Of a stretch of DNA of 20,648 nt, positions 1 through 9,318 are shown in pieces (the first letter of the stretch is position 1; every line of letters begins with the position of its first letter). Source of the DNA: Chara braunii (taxonomy: Eukaryota > Streptophyta > Charophyceae > Charales > Characeae); the NCBI GenBank assembly GCA_003427395.1, contig BFEA01001278.1, positions 58,697-79,344 on the forward strand, in the 5' to 3' direction. Made by a program: the position numbers and the translations under genes. The notes beneath the pieces are model-generated. The model was not told the DNA's origin and did no database searches. It saw only the letters and a program-made list of their open reading frames with translations.

Positions 1-395
1 TCGTCGCTGCCGCCATCATCTTTATTGTTGTCGTTGTTCTCTCCCATCATGCTGATGCGCTCTGCCCCGCTGCTGCCGTGGTCGTCACTGCCGCCATCAT
101 CGTCGCTGCCGCCGTCATCTTTATTGTTGTTGTTGTCATCCCCAATCCCCACCACGTCCACTCGCGGCATCACTCCCATCGTGGCTATGATGACCTGAGA
201 TGCCCAGACACCGCTCTCAACCCTGCTGCCACCGTTGACGTTGCTGCTGCTGTCGTCGTTGATATTGTTGTTGTTGATGTTGCCATGGTCGTCACTACCG
301 CCATCATCTTCACTGCCGCCATCGTCATTGTTGTTGTTTGCCATCGCCGTTATTGTTGTTGGTATCGTTGACGCCGATGTTATTGATGTTGTTGT

Positions 396-449
<54 letters not shown>

Positions 450-483
450 CCTTGGTATTGTCGTCGTAGTTGATATTGTTGTT

Positions 484-531
<48 letters not shown>

Positions 532-575
532 GACGTCTCCATTATCTTCTGCGTCCACCTGCAGTATCACTCCCA
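1..575. repeat. GTT/GTC-rich low-complexity tract next to P1
   Basis: This stretch is dominated by degenerate GTT, GTC, GCC and ATC triplets, read as AAC/GAC on the minus strand. It continues the tail of the minus-strand copy P1. Short degenerate segments recur within it: a block around a cccatcatgctg core near 45-100 appears again near 570-615. Open frames here (poly-Leu/Val on plus, poly-Asn on minus) follow from the triplet composition and are not independent evidence of genes. Confidence 0.8.
386..532. repeat. (GTT)n microsatellite, two blocks
   Basis: Two nearly pure GTT runs, about 386-449 and 475-532, are separated by a short imperfect GTC/GTA spacer. On the minus strand they read AAC/CAA and would encode Asn or Gln runs, matching the AAC tract after the paralogous domain at 9236-9344. 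Confidence 0.95.
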
Positions 576-1061
576 TCATGCTGCAGCCGTGGATGTCGCC
601 CCCCCCATCATTGTTATTGTTGACACCATCCCTATTGTTGATGTCACTGTAACTGATGTTGTTGCTGTTATTTGTGTTTTCGCCGCAATCATCTTCACCT
701 GCCACCAATCCATACCGATACTCCACTGATTGCGTAGATCTCCCCCCAATGTGAAGAGGGTTTTGCAAGCAGCCAACCCGTCATCCGCCCGCCTCCAGTC
801 AATGTAGACATCGAGCCAGGGATCCGGACCCTCCTCCAGCTCCCACAAGATATCTAACAACTCCTGAATCCTATCTTCCAACCACTGGTCCATTGAGATC
901 GCTCCCCCATCGATCTCCCCCCCTTCTTGTTGTCGCTGCACAAGCAACCCCACTATCGTCAGCATCTGCTTGCGTCCTTCCTCCAGTGTGGTAATCCATT
1001 CTTCTGCCTGATGTTGTAGTTCCCCTACCAAATTCAGATCTCCCCCCATTAGCTGCTCCAC
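576..1061 (-). pseudogene. Unknown family copy P1, Trp-rich domain, truncated
   Basis: I do not recognise this family. The minus-strand frame opens just after an in-frame TGA; the first ATG is at 1049 (reading leftward). Residues from about 12 to 107 align by eye with the plus-strand ORF at 8529. Shared blocks are E-L-Q-x2-A-E-x-W, a WLED block followed by L-x2-(I/L)-LW, and (Y/x)-(I/V)-DWRRA-(D/E)-D. The content suggests amphipathic helices; I see no signal peptide, membrane segment or catalytic motif. P1 lacks the Gly/Glu-rich N-terminus of the plus-strand copy. After the conserved part it becomes Thr/Ser/Val-rich and stops near 576, while the AAC-type repeat continues in another frame (768 to 325). 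This points to a shifted, decayed copy. It could be the gag-like part of an unidentified mobile element or a lineage-specific gene; function unknown. Confidence 0.5.
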
Positions 1062-1248
1062 TCACACAGTTCTACTGAACCCCTTGTAATCCCACGGCTG
1101 GCGCTACCCCTGTCGACCTGTCACGGGATGTCACGTCAATACTCCTAGCGCATCCCCTATCCCTACTATCCTACCTCAGTGTGACCAGCACTCAGGACCA
1201 TCACCCTACGTATCGAGGGGAACTTGGACCGAACAATAGTGACAGGCA

Positions 1249-1272
1249 CCAGGGCTAGCTACCCAGCCCTGG
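1249..1272. other. Conserved hairpin in E1 left block
   Basis: CCAGGGCT and AGCCCTGG form an 8-bp perfect stem with an 8-base loop. The same stem recurs at 13220-13247 with a different 12-base loop. Confidence 0.75.
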
Positions 1273-1342
1273 TTGAAGCGTAGTCGAACGAGCCTCATCG
1301 TACGGGTACTTCAGATGCCAAGCTCAAGCAATCACCTATTGG

Positions 1343-1588
1343 CCCCTAAATTGACCAACTAGTAACTCACGCCCTCTACTCTCCCACCACAGACCTAGCT
1401 GCATATTTAATGGGGGGTACTTATCATCGAGGCGCCTATCATCATCACCAGTTGGAGCCGACCAAGCCAACCAGTGACTCACGCCCTCTACTCTCCCACC
1501 ACAGACCCTAGCCGTATATTTAAGGTGGGGTACTTATCATCGAGACGCCTATCATCATTATCAGTTAATTGTGACCTCCGCCAAGCCC

Positions 1589-1637
<49 letters not shown>

Positions 1638-1865
1638 CCCCTAAGTTGACCAACCAGTAACTCACGCCCTCTACTCTCCCACCACAGATCTAGCTGCATA
1701 TTTAGCGGGGTACTTATCATCGGGACGCCTATCATCATCACCAGTTAGAACCCACCAGACCAACCAGTAACTCACACCCTCTACTCTCCCACCACAGACC
1801 CTAGCTGTATTTTTAAGGCGGGGCACTTATCATCGAGACGCTTATCATCATTATCAGTTGATCGT
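1343..1865. repeat. A-B-A-B higher-order tandem array
   Basis: Four ~110-bp units share a core ctcacgccctctactctccc, a (t/c)agc(t/c)gtatttt-like block and a ctatcatcatya-cagtt end. The shared CTCAC anchor is at 1366, 1478, 1661 and 1771. Units 1 and 3 resemble each other (catcaccagtt ending), as do units 2 and 4 (cattatcagtt ending), so an A-B pair of about 294 bp was duplicated. The TG microsatellite lies at the end of the first pair. Confidence 0.85.
1591..1636. repeat. (TG)23 microsatellite
   Basis: Pure TG dinucleotide run of 46 bases inside the A-B-A-B array, between the first and second pair. Confidence 0.98.
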
Positions 1866-2083
1866 AACCTCCTCCCAACCCTATGGTTGTGTATGTGCCA
1901 ACCCTATAGTTGTGTATGTGTGTATGTACTCTGTGTCATAGATGTGTGCCCGTGAGCTATATGTATGGTTGTATGCTGCTCCCCACCATGGAGCATCTGT
2001 GAAGTGAGTACTGAGTACTGAGCACTGGTGAGAGGTGCTTTCATCACCTCCACTAGTACATGTATGTGTGTGTGTACCTTGAG

Positions 2084-2084
<1 letters not shown>

Positions 2085-2122
<38 letters not shown>
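2085..2122. repeat. (TA)19 microsatellite
   Basis: Pure TA run of 38 bases just left of the distal tRNA-like unit of E1. Confidence 0.98.
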
Positions 2123-2124
<2 letters not shown>

Positions 2125-2185
2125 TTGTGCTATCTGGGGTAGTATCTCGTGTTTGTGTGTATGTGGTAGAGACAGGTCTATCTGG

Positions 2186-2258
2186 ACAGGAACCGGACTC
2201 GAACCTGTGACCTACAGTATGACACTGGAGGGTTCTACCACTTGTACTACCGTGGGAA
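2186..2258 (-). other. Distal tRNA-like unit of E1 (pol III A/B boxes)
   Basis: On the minus strand a 7-base acceptor-like start is followed by an A-box-like TAGTACAAGTGGTAGAACC and, further on, the B-box-like GGTTCGAGTCC. The spacing is that of a tRNA, but the anticodon region is degenerate. It is not a functional tRNA gene; it is the second of two tandem tRNA-derived units in the element. Confidence 0.65.
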
Positions 2259-2482
2259 GTGGATATAATGTAAGTAATGTCTGGACTGGGGAAGATAATC
2301 AGAGCGACCAAAGCCAACAACAACCAGCAACCAACGTGAAGACTAGACCAGCATACAATACCCATGCACTGACCACCTGGGTGGTGCGCAGGCAGTGTCT
2401 ATAATAGTACCATGCATCAGCCCAAGGGAGTATATGTCCAGTCATGCATCAATCTAACGCCCTGCCAGTGTCCATGCGCAAA

Positions 2483-2565
2483 GGTTGCAATTGAGTTTTG
2501 AACCCACAACCTCATACCACAATGCGCATTTCCAACCGGTGCTCTAACCACAGAGCTACATCAAC
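2483..2565 (-). other. Proximal tRNA-like head of E1
   Basis: The minus strand starts with an acceptor-like GTTGATG, then an A box of form TAGCTCTGTGGTTAGAGC and a B box GGTTCAAAACT. The matching unit at 20319-20402 has the even more tRNA-like GGCTCAGTGGTTAAGAGC. Acceptor and T-stem pairing is poor, so this is a SINE-type head and not a working tRNA gene. Confidence 0.75.
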
Positions 2566-2677
2566 CACCATTACTTCCGGAAGTCGTGGCCGTAAACGAG
2601 GCTGAGTAAGTTTATTTATTTATATTTTTACTCTTTTAACCACCATTACCTCCGGAAGTTGTGGCCGTAAACGAGGC
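2563..2677. repeat. 40-bp direct repeat around an AT-rich hairpin
   Basis: Positions 2563-2602 and 2638-2677 are nearly identical (two C/T differences). The 35-base spacer is T-rich and carries an inverted GAGTAA/TTACTC pair. The first copy abuts the end of E1 and the second lies about 100 bases upstream of the LINE copy 1 ORF1 start, so it may be part of the LINE 5' untranslated region. The rest, 2678-2783, shows nothing else I can name. Confidence 0.8.
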
Positions 2678-2820
2678 GCAATGCGCTTGGATGAACAGGC
2701 CTGGATTCAGTGCACTGGAGTGCCCAATTTCATGCGAGTAGGCAGTTCAGATAGAGGGGAACGAAGCTAGGGAATTACAAAGCATGATGGTGGGTCTGGC
2801 GGCAAGTGGACTCCCACATC

Positions 2821-2946
2821 CGCCGCAAGTGGAGAGGGAGAGACTGCAAGATCCACCCAACCCCCATGTCCAGCCTGAGAAACCGCCGCAAGTGGAGAGG
2901 GAGAGACTGCAAGATCCACCCAACCCCTATGCCCAGCCTGAGAAAT
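2821..2946 (+). repeat. 63-bp tandem duplication in ORF1
   Basis: Two copies, 2821-2883 and 2884-2946, differ at only a few bases. The unit is 21 codons, so the frame is kept. Confidence 0.92.
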
Positions 2947-3176
2947 GGGCAATATGAACTGAGGGGACAGATCCGCCAGGGGAGCTACTGGTACAGACAA
3001 TGGAGAGGGGGTCAAGGGAACTGCAAACCATTGGGGCAGGCCGGCCAGAAGCGGAGGTCCCACACCCGCAACCGAAGAAGGTGAGACTGCAGCATGGGGA
3101 AGAGGACAAAAGACAAGACTCGCTCGATTCCCCAGTGCAGCCTGAGGAGTTGGCAACAGAGAAAGAGGTGGATAGT

Positions 3177-3290
3177 GCACAAGGCCTGCCTGCTGATTCT
3201 GCACAGCATGCTGAGGATCAGGCACAAAATCGTGCACAAGGTCTGTATGTTGCTTCTGCACAGCATGCTGTGGATCAGGGACGGAATCCG
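3177..3290 (+). repeat. 57-bp repeat in ORF1 (19-residue units)
   Basis: Units at 3177 and 3234 encode variants of A-Q-G-L-x3-S-A-Q-H-A-x-D-Q. A related unit recurs near 3660-3716. Unit length is a multiple of three. Confidence 0.85.
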
Positions 3291-4050
3291 CCCCCCCCCA
3301 ACCTGGTAAAAGGAGGCCAAACAACACGATCCAAAATTAGGAAAAAGAAAATGAAAGCCTCTAGATCGCAGACAGATACGAGACATGTGCCGGAACAATA
3401 GAGGCCTACACAGCAATCAGAGGCGGGAAAGCAGGAAACTCATGTCATTGTGGTTGGCCTGCCTGCTGGGGGCCACGGGCTGCTAACGGAACAACAGCTG
3501 CCCATACAGCCGACACAAGAGGAAATGCTGGAAACTCAGGCTAGTGTGCTTGGCCTCCCTATTTGGACCCATGGGCTGCCAACGGTAAACGGAGAAACGA
3601 CCTCAGTAAGAGGCACGGCAAGGCTGGAAGTGTGCCAACCGGATCAGGCACGGAATCCGCCACAAGGTCTGTTTGCTGCTCCTGTACAGCGTGTTGCGGA
3701 TCAGGGACGAAATCCAGCCTCCCCCAACCTGGTAAAAGGAGGCCAAACAACACAAGCCAAAATTAGGAAAACAAAAACGAAAGCCTCTAAATCGCAGACA
3801 GATTTGAGACCTGTGCCGGAACAATAACTGCCCACATAGCAGACAGAGGAGGGAAAGCAGGAAACTCATGCCATTGTCGTTGGCCTGCCAGCTGGGGGCT
3901 ACGGGTTGTCAACGGAACAACAGCTGCCCATACAGCCGACAGAGGAGGAAATGCTGGAAACTCAGGCCAGTGTGGGCCATGGGCTGCCAACGGAAAACGG
4001 AGAAACGACCTCAGTAAGAGTCACGACAGAGTTGGAAGTGTGCCAATCCC
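3200..4050 (+). repeat. ~408-426 bp tandem duplication in ORF1
   Basis: A long segment is present twice: the gatcaggga anchor is at 3273 and 3699 (426 apart), and the ggaagtgtgcca anchor at 3626 and 4034 (408 apart). Both distances are multiples of three, so the duplication kept the reading frame. Each copy includes a basic K-I-R-K segment and the block T-E-Q-Q-L-P-I-Q-P-T. The second copy lost about 18 bases near 3970. Confidence 0.9.
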
Positions 4051-6511
4051 ATTCCGGAGAGGTCGCAGTAGGAAAGACAGGAACGAGTCTATATTTAAAA
4101 AACAAAGAAGATGCGATTCCTACGGAGTTGTCGGGCCAGGACGGTACAGACCCTGAGAACGACACATCCGTTTGGACAAACCGGTCACCAAATTCGGGCA
4201 CATGCATGCAATATGCGACACCTGCGGATCCACCAATCCAGGATAACACAAACCCGACCAACGACACACCAGCCAGGACTGACCAATTATCACATGACAT
4301 CACGGGTGCACAAAGCACGACACCTGCGGTCCTAGCGGACCAGATTAACACAGATTCATTGGCAGGCACACCAACCACGGCCTACCATCCGATAAACCGG
4401 ATAGCCAAATCACTCTCAATCATTAAGAATCCAACAAAACACGGTCGCTGTTAGCCGAAAGGAATGAACAGGCTCCTTCGTTTCGACTACCTGCTAAATA
4501 TCGCACAGGGAATAAGGAATATACTCCCCACAGATAAACAATCGATGTCCAATGCGGCTCCCTCCACTTCGCTGCCCCAAAGGATGAAGCAAACCATCAC
4601 ATAATACGAAGGGAGGCAGTCACTAAGCATTGACCAGCAAGTGAAGACCCTGTCCACCTTACAGGATGGGAACCCGCCTGACGGGGCAGGGATAATAGGG
4701 ATAATAGGGACTGGTCAGGGGGAAGGGTGGTGTGCACACGACAATGGAGGGCAACGGCTCCCATACATTCAGAAAGGGGGGCCGCCCCACAGCCCACAAC
4801 AGCAAGTCCTAATGCGAGTTGCACCAGCCAATGAAAGGGGACCGCAAAAGACTGCAGACCAAAATGGGAGGGTCCTGACTAGTCAAGAGGTCGGGGTCCC
4901 GACTGTTGTTGCAGCAATAAAACAGTCCGCCCAGGGGGAGAGGGGTTGGGCAAAGGACATGAACTGTCAAATCGAAAGAACAGTCGGGACTGCCGTTTGC
5001 AACAGGCAACAGATCCTGCATTCTCAGGCGGATGCCCCCTCGGCACAGCTGTCAGGTGGCACACTGGGATACCAAACGCAAGAGGTCACCCGTAGAAACG
5101 AGTACAAAACACCGGAATACCAACAAATGCTCAAAGAACAGGAACAAGCTGAAGCAGACCTGCGAGAAGCAATAATAGGGGGTCGAGCTAACCGAATGAC
5201 CCGCCCTCAGATGGATGTCACAATTCACGACATGTCCTCGGAAACAACTATGACCGAAGCGGAGGAAAACGATCCCGCTCAAATGTACGGCTCCCAACAC
5301 GCATCCCTGACAAGTGACCAGATAACCCTGTTTCACCTCCTCGCAACACAACAAACGCAGGAGATGCAAGACCAACAGGAGAGATGGAGGCAGAACCACC
5401 TTCTGCAGCAGTTACTCAACGCCCAACACGGTACCCTAAAACAAAGAGAGGATTTGGGTTGGCTAGCATCGCAGGATGAACAACACACAATGTTGGAGGG
5501 ACACTTTTGGCAAGCATATACACAAGGATATTTTGCTCAACTCCCTCCTTTCCAAGGGAGAGCCCCCCCCCCCCCCAGCATGACCAAGTTGCCCATCCAC
5601 ACCTCCACCACAATGGGGCAGTCCTGCAACAAGCCATGCAAACATCGGAAGCAGTACCAACGGTAAACTTGCACCCCCCCGAAGGGACTCACCCGGGACA
5701 GGACTACATCATGGGACAAGAGGCGGAAGTCACACAGCAGAACCTGAACACAGAAAGCATGCATCCAGCGATGGATCTGATCATGGAATCAGCCTACACA
5801 GATGGAATGAACACTGAGAATGAAAAGAGTACAGTATTGACGCGAGAGAAACATGTACGGTCGCACCTCAAGCTTCTCACAGACTGGATACTGCAGAACT
5901 CCCTTGCACCGACAGGTAGGTCCCTAAATAAATTTATTCCGCCACTGCAGTGGGAACAGATCCGTAGGATGATCCTGGCGAAACGCGGACTCAAACAAGT
6001 AGTCAATCAATATCGCAGGATCGATGAGATAGACTGGGTACAAGTGGCCAAAGTAATCATCAAAATAGTCACCACAATGTTGGGGGAGCTCAACCACCGG
6101 ATGGAGGCCAGCACATCCACTACGCAGATAATCACAACCGCGAGTAAAAAAGAGAGGAAAAAGCCGCACACAAACGATGATTTGTTCTGGCCTGAGGTGC
6201 TGGTCAAAGACATTGGGGTTGCCCTCCGCTATGGCAGTCACGAAGGATAGATGGTTCAGGTCCTTCCCCCCATTATCCACAGGATACCGCAGGGCCTGCT
6301 CACTCCTTCCACCATTGGATCGAGGACGGTAACAGAGCTATCACCGGTGGTAGCCCACGTGATAGATCTGCTCAAGGAAGAGGAAAGGGATAATAGACAA
6401 CAAGACAGTCAGTCAGAGGACAGCACTGACTCGGAAGGGGAAGAGCTAAACATAGTATCCGTGTAGAAGGGGAAGCAATTGAGAAACTTGTGAGCTGAAC
6501 AAAACACAGAT

Positions 6512-7408
6512 ATGAACATGAATATGGACATGAACATTGTTTTATATCACCCTCCTTCTCCACCGCCCCCCTGCCCACCTCCCCCACAACCGTGTGTACC
6601 ACCTCCGGTTAAAAGGCCTCCAGACTGGGCACGGAAGATAGTCAATGTGGACCTGGACATTAGGGCAATAAACGTGAACAGGTTGGCACAGGGAACAGTG
6701 GAAAAAAAAGATGCGATTTGGACAATGCTGAAGACGAAAGGGACCAAAACATGGCCAGATGCAATATGTGTGCAAGAGACTCACTTAACACACTCACCAG
6801 GACACACAGCTACAGGAAAATGGGTGTGGCCGTACACGTCCTTCTCAGCACCAGCCATATCCGGAGCATCCACAGGCACGACGATATGGTTCCCTCCCTT
6901 GTCCAGACTGATTCCTATACACCACGAATGTGATCGGCAAGAGGGGCGTTGCGTGTTACTGAGGGCAAAATTGGGGGATGAAGAAATAGGCATTGTCAGC
7001 GTTTACGACCCAAATGACCCGCTAGACAGAGTGCAGTTTCTCAACAGGCTGCAACAAGAACTGCCCTCAGGTTTGCCCCTTATTGTGGCAGGTGACTTTA
7101 ACATAACCCCTGACCCACTGATAGATAGGAGGTCCTCATCCGCGGGCCAAAACCAGGAACAAGCTCGTGAACGGTGGACCCCAGATGTGGACATGCTGGT
7201 ACAGTTCATGGCAACCTTACAGCTAAAAGACGCCTATAGAATCTTACACCCATCTAAACGTGCATACACCTGCGTTAAATCTAAAGGCACAGCACGAAGA
7301 TCAAACTCTAGAATTTACTTTTTTCTCATCTCCGACGAAATAATAGAGGCCCTAACAGTGGCTGAGGCGGGTCACACGCCCTCTACACTACTCCACATAC
7401 AATGCTAG
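6512..7408 (+). pseudogene. LINE copy 1 ORF2 fragment: AP-type endonuclease
   Basis: ATG 6512 is followed by a Met/Asn-rich start and a proline-rich linker (residues 13-33). The endonuclease domain follows: I-N-V-N (53-56), W-P-D-A-I-C-V-Q-E-T-H-L (81-92, with Glu89 the expected metal ligand) and the G-D-F-N motif (194-197). In the family this domain nicks target DNA to prime reverse transcription. The expected S-x-I-D motif reads S-R-I-Y (Asp replaced by Tyr269) and the terminal Asp-His motif is missing because the sequence is cut at about residue 285. It is therefore inactive. The ORF lies 45 bases after the ORF1 stop in the same frame, with another TGA between. Confidence 0.85.
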
Positions 7409-7860
7409 TGGGATCTCCCTCCAGGAAAGGTCACAGGTAAAACAAAAAAAAAACAAAAAAACAAAAAAAAAAAAACCGTAAAAAAACTATGTTATGCATA
7501 AAAATAAACTGAACAACTTTTTATACATACCGGGTGGCCCGGCGTCCCTCACATATATGCGGGTGGCTCCCGATTTTGAGCGAGGCATCACCGGCCAAGC
7601 CCATATCGTCCAAAAGGAGAAAGGAAAGAATACAAGTAAGAAGTCTACAACAAACCGTAACTTTTTTTTTCATTATTTTTTTTTATTTTTAGAATAACTC
7701 AGTTCTTGCTGAAAACCATCCGAAAAAAAAAAAAAAAAAAAAAAAAAATAATAATAATAATAAAAAAATAAATAAATCAAAAACATCCCTAATCCCTTTA
7801 TGTATTTACCAGAGGAAGTCGAGAAGAAGTCCAGAGAGAAACAATCTGCAGAGCCATTTG
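7409..7860. other. A/T-rich spacer with homopolymer tracts, no gene seen
   Basis: This stretch contains A-rich tracts near 7440-7475, T-rich near 7660-7690, and a long A run with AAT triplets at about 7724-7780. The first A-rich tract follows the broken end of LINE copy 1 but lacks the 3' hairpins of the other LINE ends. The unique piece 7500-7640 has no recognised content. Confidence 0.6.
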
Positions 7861-8528
7861 CCTCAGGGCCACATCGAAATTCTTTGCCACATTTAAGATA
7901 AAATCTGAAGTAAAAACTAATTTTATCAGGCTCATATCGTACATTTCGAGAGTAGTGGAGCGAGGCCCACATACACGCTCATCACGGACCCGCTCTGGAN
8001 GCGCAACGCACATACACACTCCTCACGGACGCACACAAACGCATTGTGCACACCTGTACACACACGTACACACATTTTGGGGAGCAGTTCGTGCCGATTT
8101 GTGCGGTCATCGTCAATTTTAAGGTGGAGGTGAGGGGCAGCACGTAAGGTTGCACGCGGAGTCTTGGGCGCATTGCCTTTTGGGGAGCAGTTCATGCCGA
8201 TGTGTGTGCAGATCCGTTGTCGGCAATCTCTTGGTAAATCCATTGTCGGCAACCTCTTGGTGGATATCAGCGGCATGGTATAAGGTTGGGCGCTGAGGCT
8301 TGAGCTGTGCATTGCCTGGAGCCTTCCAGACGACAGTGCCACCATGACTGAAGGGTCACATCGAAATTCTTTACTGCAGTCAACCAGGAGGGAGCAAGGT
8401 TGCGCGAGCGCGTGAGGAGCGTACCGGCCGGCAGGTCCGGCGGTCTCGAGACCCAACACCTTGATGTTACCGAGGAGGACTGAACGCGTTGACGTCAGCA
8501 CCCGAGGCTGCTAGCAGGTTAGCCAGCG
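7860..8528. repeat. Degenerate tandem region upstream of P2
   Basis: Several segments recur. A cacatcgaaattctttrc core is at about 7870 and 8355. A ggggagcagttcrtgccgat core is at about 8077 and 8180. A ttgtcggcaaycTCTTGGT core is at about 8217 and 8241. A gggcrgcattgcc-like segment follows each larger unit. An approximately 100-bp unit with local triplication explains most of it. There is an undetermined base at 8000. I see no convincing promoter element or gene. Confidence 0.6.
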
Positions 8529-9234
8529 ATGGATCAAGTGGGCTGGACCGGCGGGGAAGGTGAAGGTGAAGGTGAGATGGTGGGATCTCATGGTCAGCGT
8601 GAAGAAGGCGTCCTTGCGCAGCAACTACTACACACGGCGATTCCGGAGGAGACGGCCTTACCTGAGGAACTCCAGAGCCGGGCAGAGAGGTGGCTGTCCG
8701 AACTTGGGGAGACACAACGGCGCATGCAGCAGATAGTTGACGTCCTGTCATCCGTGGAACGGGCATGGTCGGTGGTGGATTGGGGGGGATCCGCCCTGGC
8801 TGCATGGTTGGAGGACAAGTTCGATCAACTGGAGACTCTTCTTTGGCAAATCTGGGAGGATCCGTCTCTCGAGGCTTNCGTAGACTGGCGGCGAGCTGAA
8901 GACTTGATTACCAATTGCAACACGATCTACAGTCAGGGGATAGATTATCACGACGCGCTGAAAGAAAGAGCGGTGAGTGCACCAACAACACAGATGACGA
9001 TTCCGACAATATCAACGGCGACAAATACTTCGCAAACGGTATCATCCACAGCATCAACTTCACCATCAACAACGGCATCAATGACAGCATCAACACTAGC
9101 ATCAACAACGGAGGCATCTGCAACAATTTCAACGGGAGGGACACTGTTAATATCGCTGCCAGTGCTTATGACGATGACATCTGCCNGACAGCCTCTCATT
9201 ACAAACGCAGGGAGCGTGACTTCGTGCGGGCTTG

Positions 9235-9318
<84 letters not shown>

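Larger units (their letters stand above)
1127..2565 (-). mobile_element. tRNA-headed dispersed repeat E1 (SINE-like), minus orientation
   Basis: This block is similar to a second block at 13100-13934 plus 20079-20402 in the same order and orientation. About 1127-1350 matches 13100-13322, the tgtgtatg-rich part near 1870-1970 loosely resembles 13625-13830, and 2180-2565 matches 13886-13934 joined to 20079-20402. Similarity ends exactly at 2565/20402, which is where position 1 of a tRNA-like unit would fall on the minus strand. That supports a pol III-type 5' end there. The middle (1343-1865) is a local tandem array with no clear match in the second copy. I see no A-tail at the left end, so that boundary is uncertain. 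The right-hand ~390 bases are the best supported part; the rest may be a neighbouring repeat carried along. Confidence 0.6.
2784..6466 (+). pseudogene. LINE copy 1 ORF1, decayed, ~1,200 codons
   Basis: One reading frame runs from ATG 2784 to a 14-C tract at 5563-5576, then continues in the -1 frame to 6466. It is broken by TGA 2955, TAG 3399, TAA 3825, TAG 3837, TAG 4452, TAA 4602 and TAG 6248. ORF1 proteins of LINEs usually bind the element RNA. Here the N-terminal half is hydrophilic, Gln/Pro/Thr-rich and built from tandem repeats. A Glu/Gln-rich stretch near 5120-5180 looks coiled-coil-like, and a basic helical part lies near 5830-6070. I see no CCHC knuckle or RRM that I can name. The block ending in D-D-L-F-W-P-E-V-L near 6180 matches D-G-L-A-W-P-K-V-L near 14015 in copy 2, which ties both together as ORF1. 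The identity as ORF1 rests on position before the endonuclease ORF and this match. Confidence 0.65.
2678..7408 (+). mobile_element. LINE copy 1: ORF1 plus endonuclease part of ORF2
   Basis: A plus-strand non-LTR retrotransposon remnant. It holds a long decayed ORF1 (2784-6466) and the start of ORF2 with the apurinic-type endonuclease (6512-7408). The matching regions of LINE copy 2 (13935-20061) are collinear in protein. The element stops inside the endonuclease C-terminus, before the Asp-His motif, and all of the reverse transcriptase, C-terminal finger and 3' untranslated region are missing. LINE insertions usually lose the 5' end, so this 3' loss suggests later deletion or disruption. The left boundary is not fixed; I saw no target duplication. 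Confidence 0.75.

Noticed and set aside
386-532. CRISPR array
   Set aside because: These and the other repeats are simple microsatellites or tandem duplications; there are no unique spacers of even length between identical repeats.
235-768. Poly-Leu/Val plus-strand and poly-Asn minus-strand ORFs as independent genes
   Set aside because: They arise from the GTT/AAC triplet composition. Only the minus-strand part near 740-1049 has support from a paralog.
2186-2565. Functional tRNA genes
   Set aside because: A and B boxes are present but acceptor and T stems do not pair well and no clear anticodon loop exists. The units are repeated as part of a dispersed element.
2806-3084. Arg/Lys-rich ORF as a gene
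   Set aside because: It is a shadow frame of LINE ORF1. The repeated 63-bp unit makes sense in the frame starting at 2784.
7520-7600. U1 snRNA-like start (atacataccgggtgg)
   Set aside because: Only about ten bases resemble the 5' end of U1, and the rest does not follow the U1 sequence or fold.
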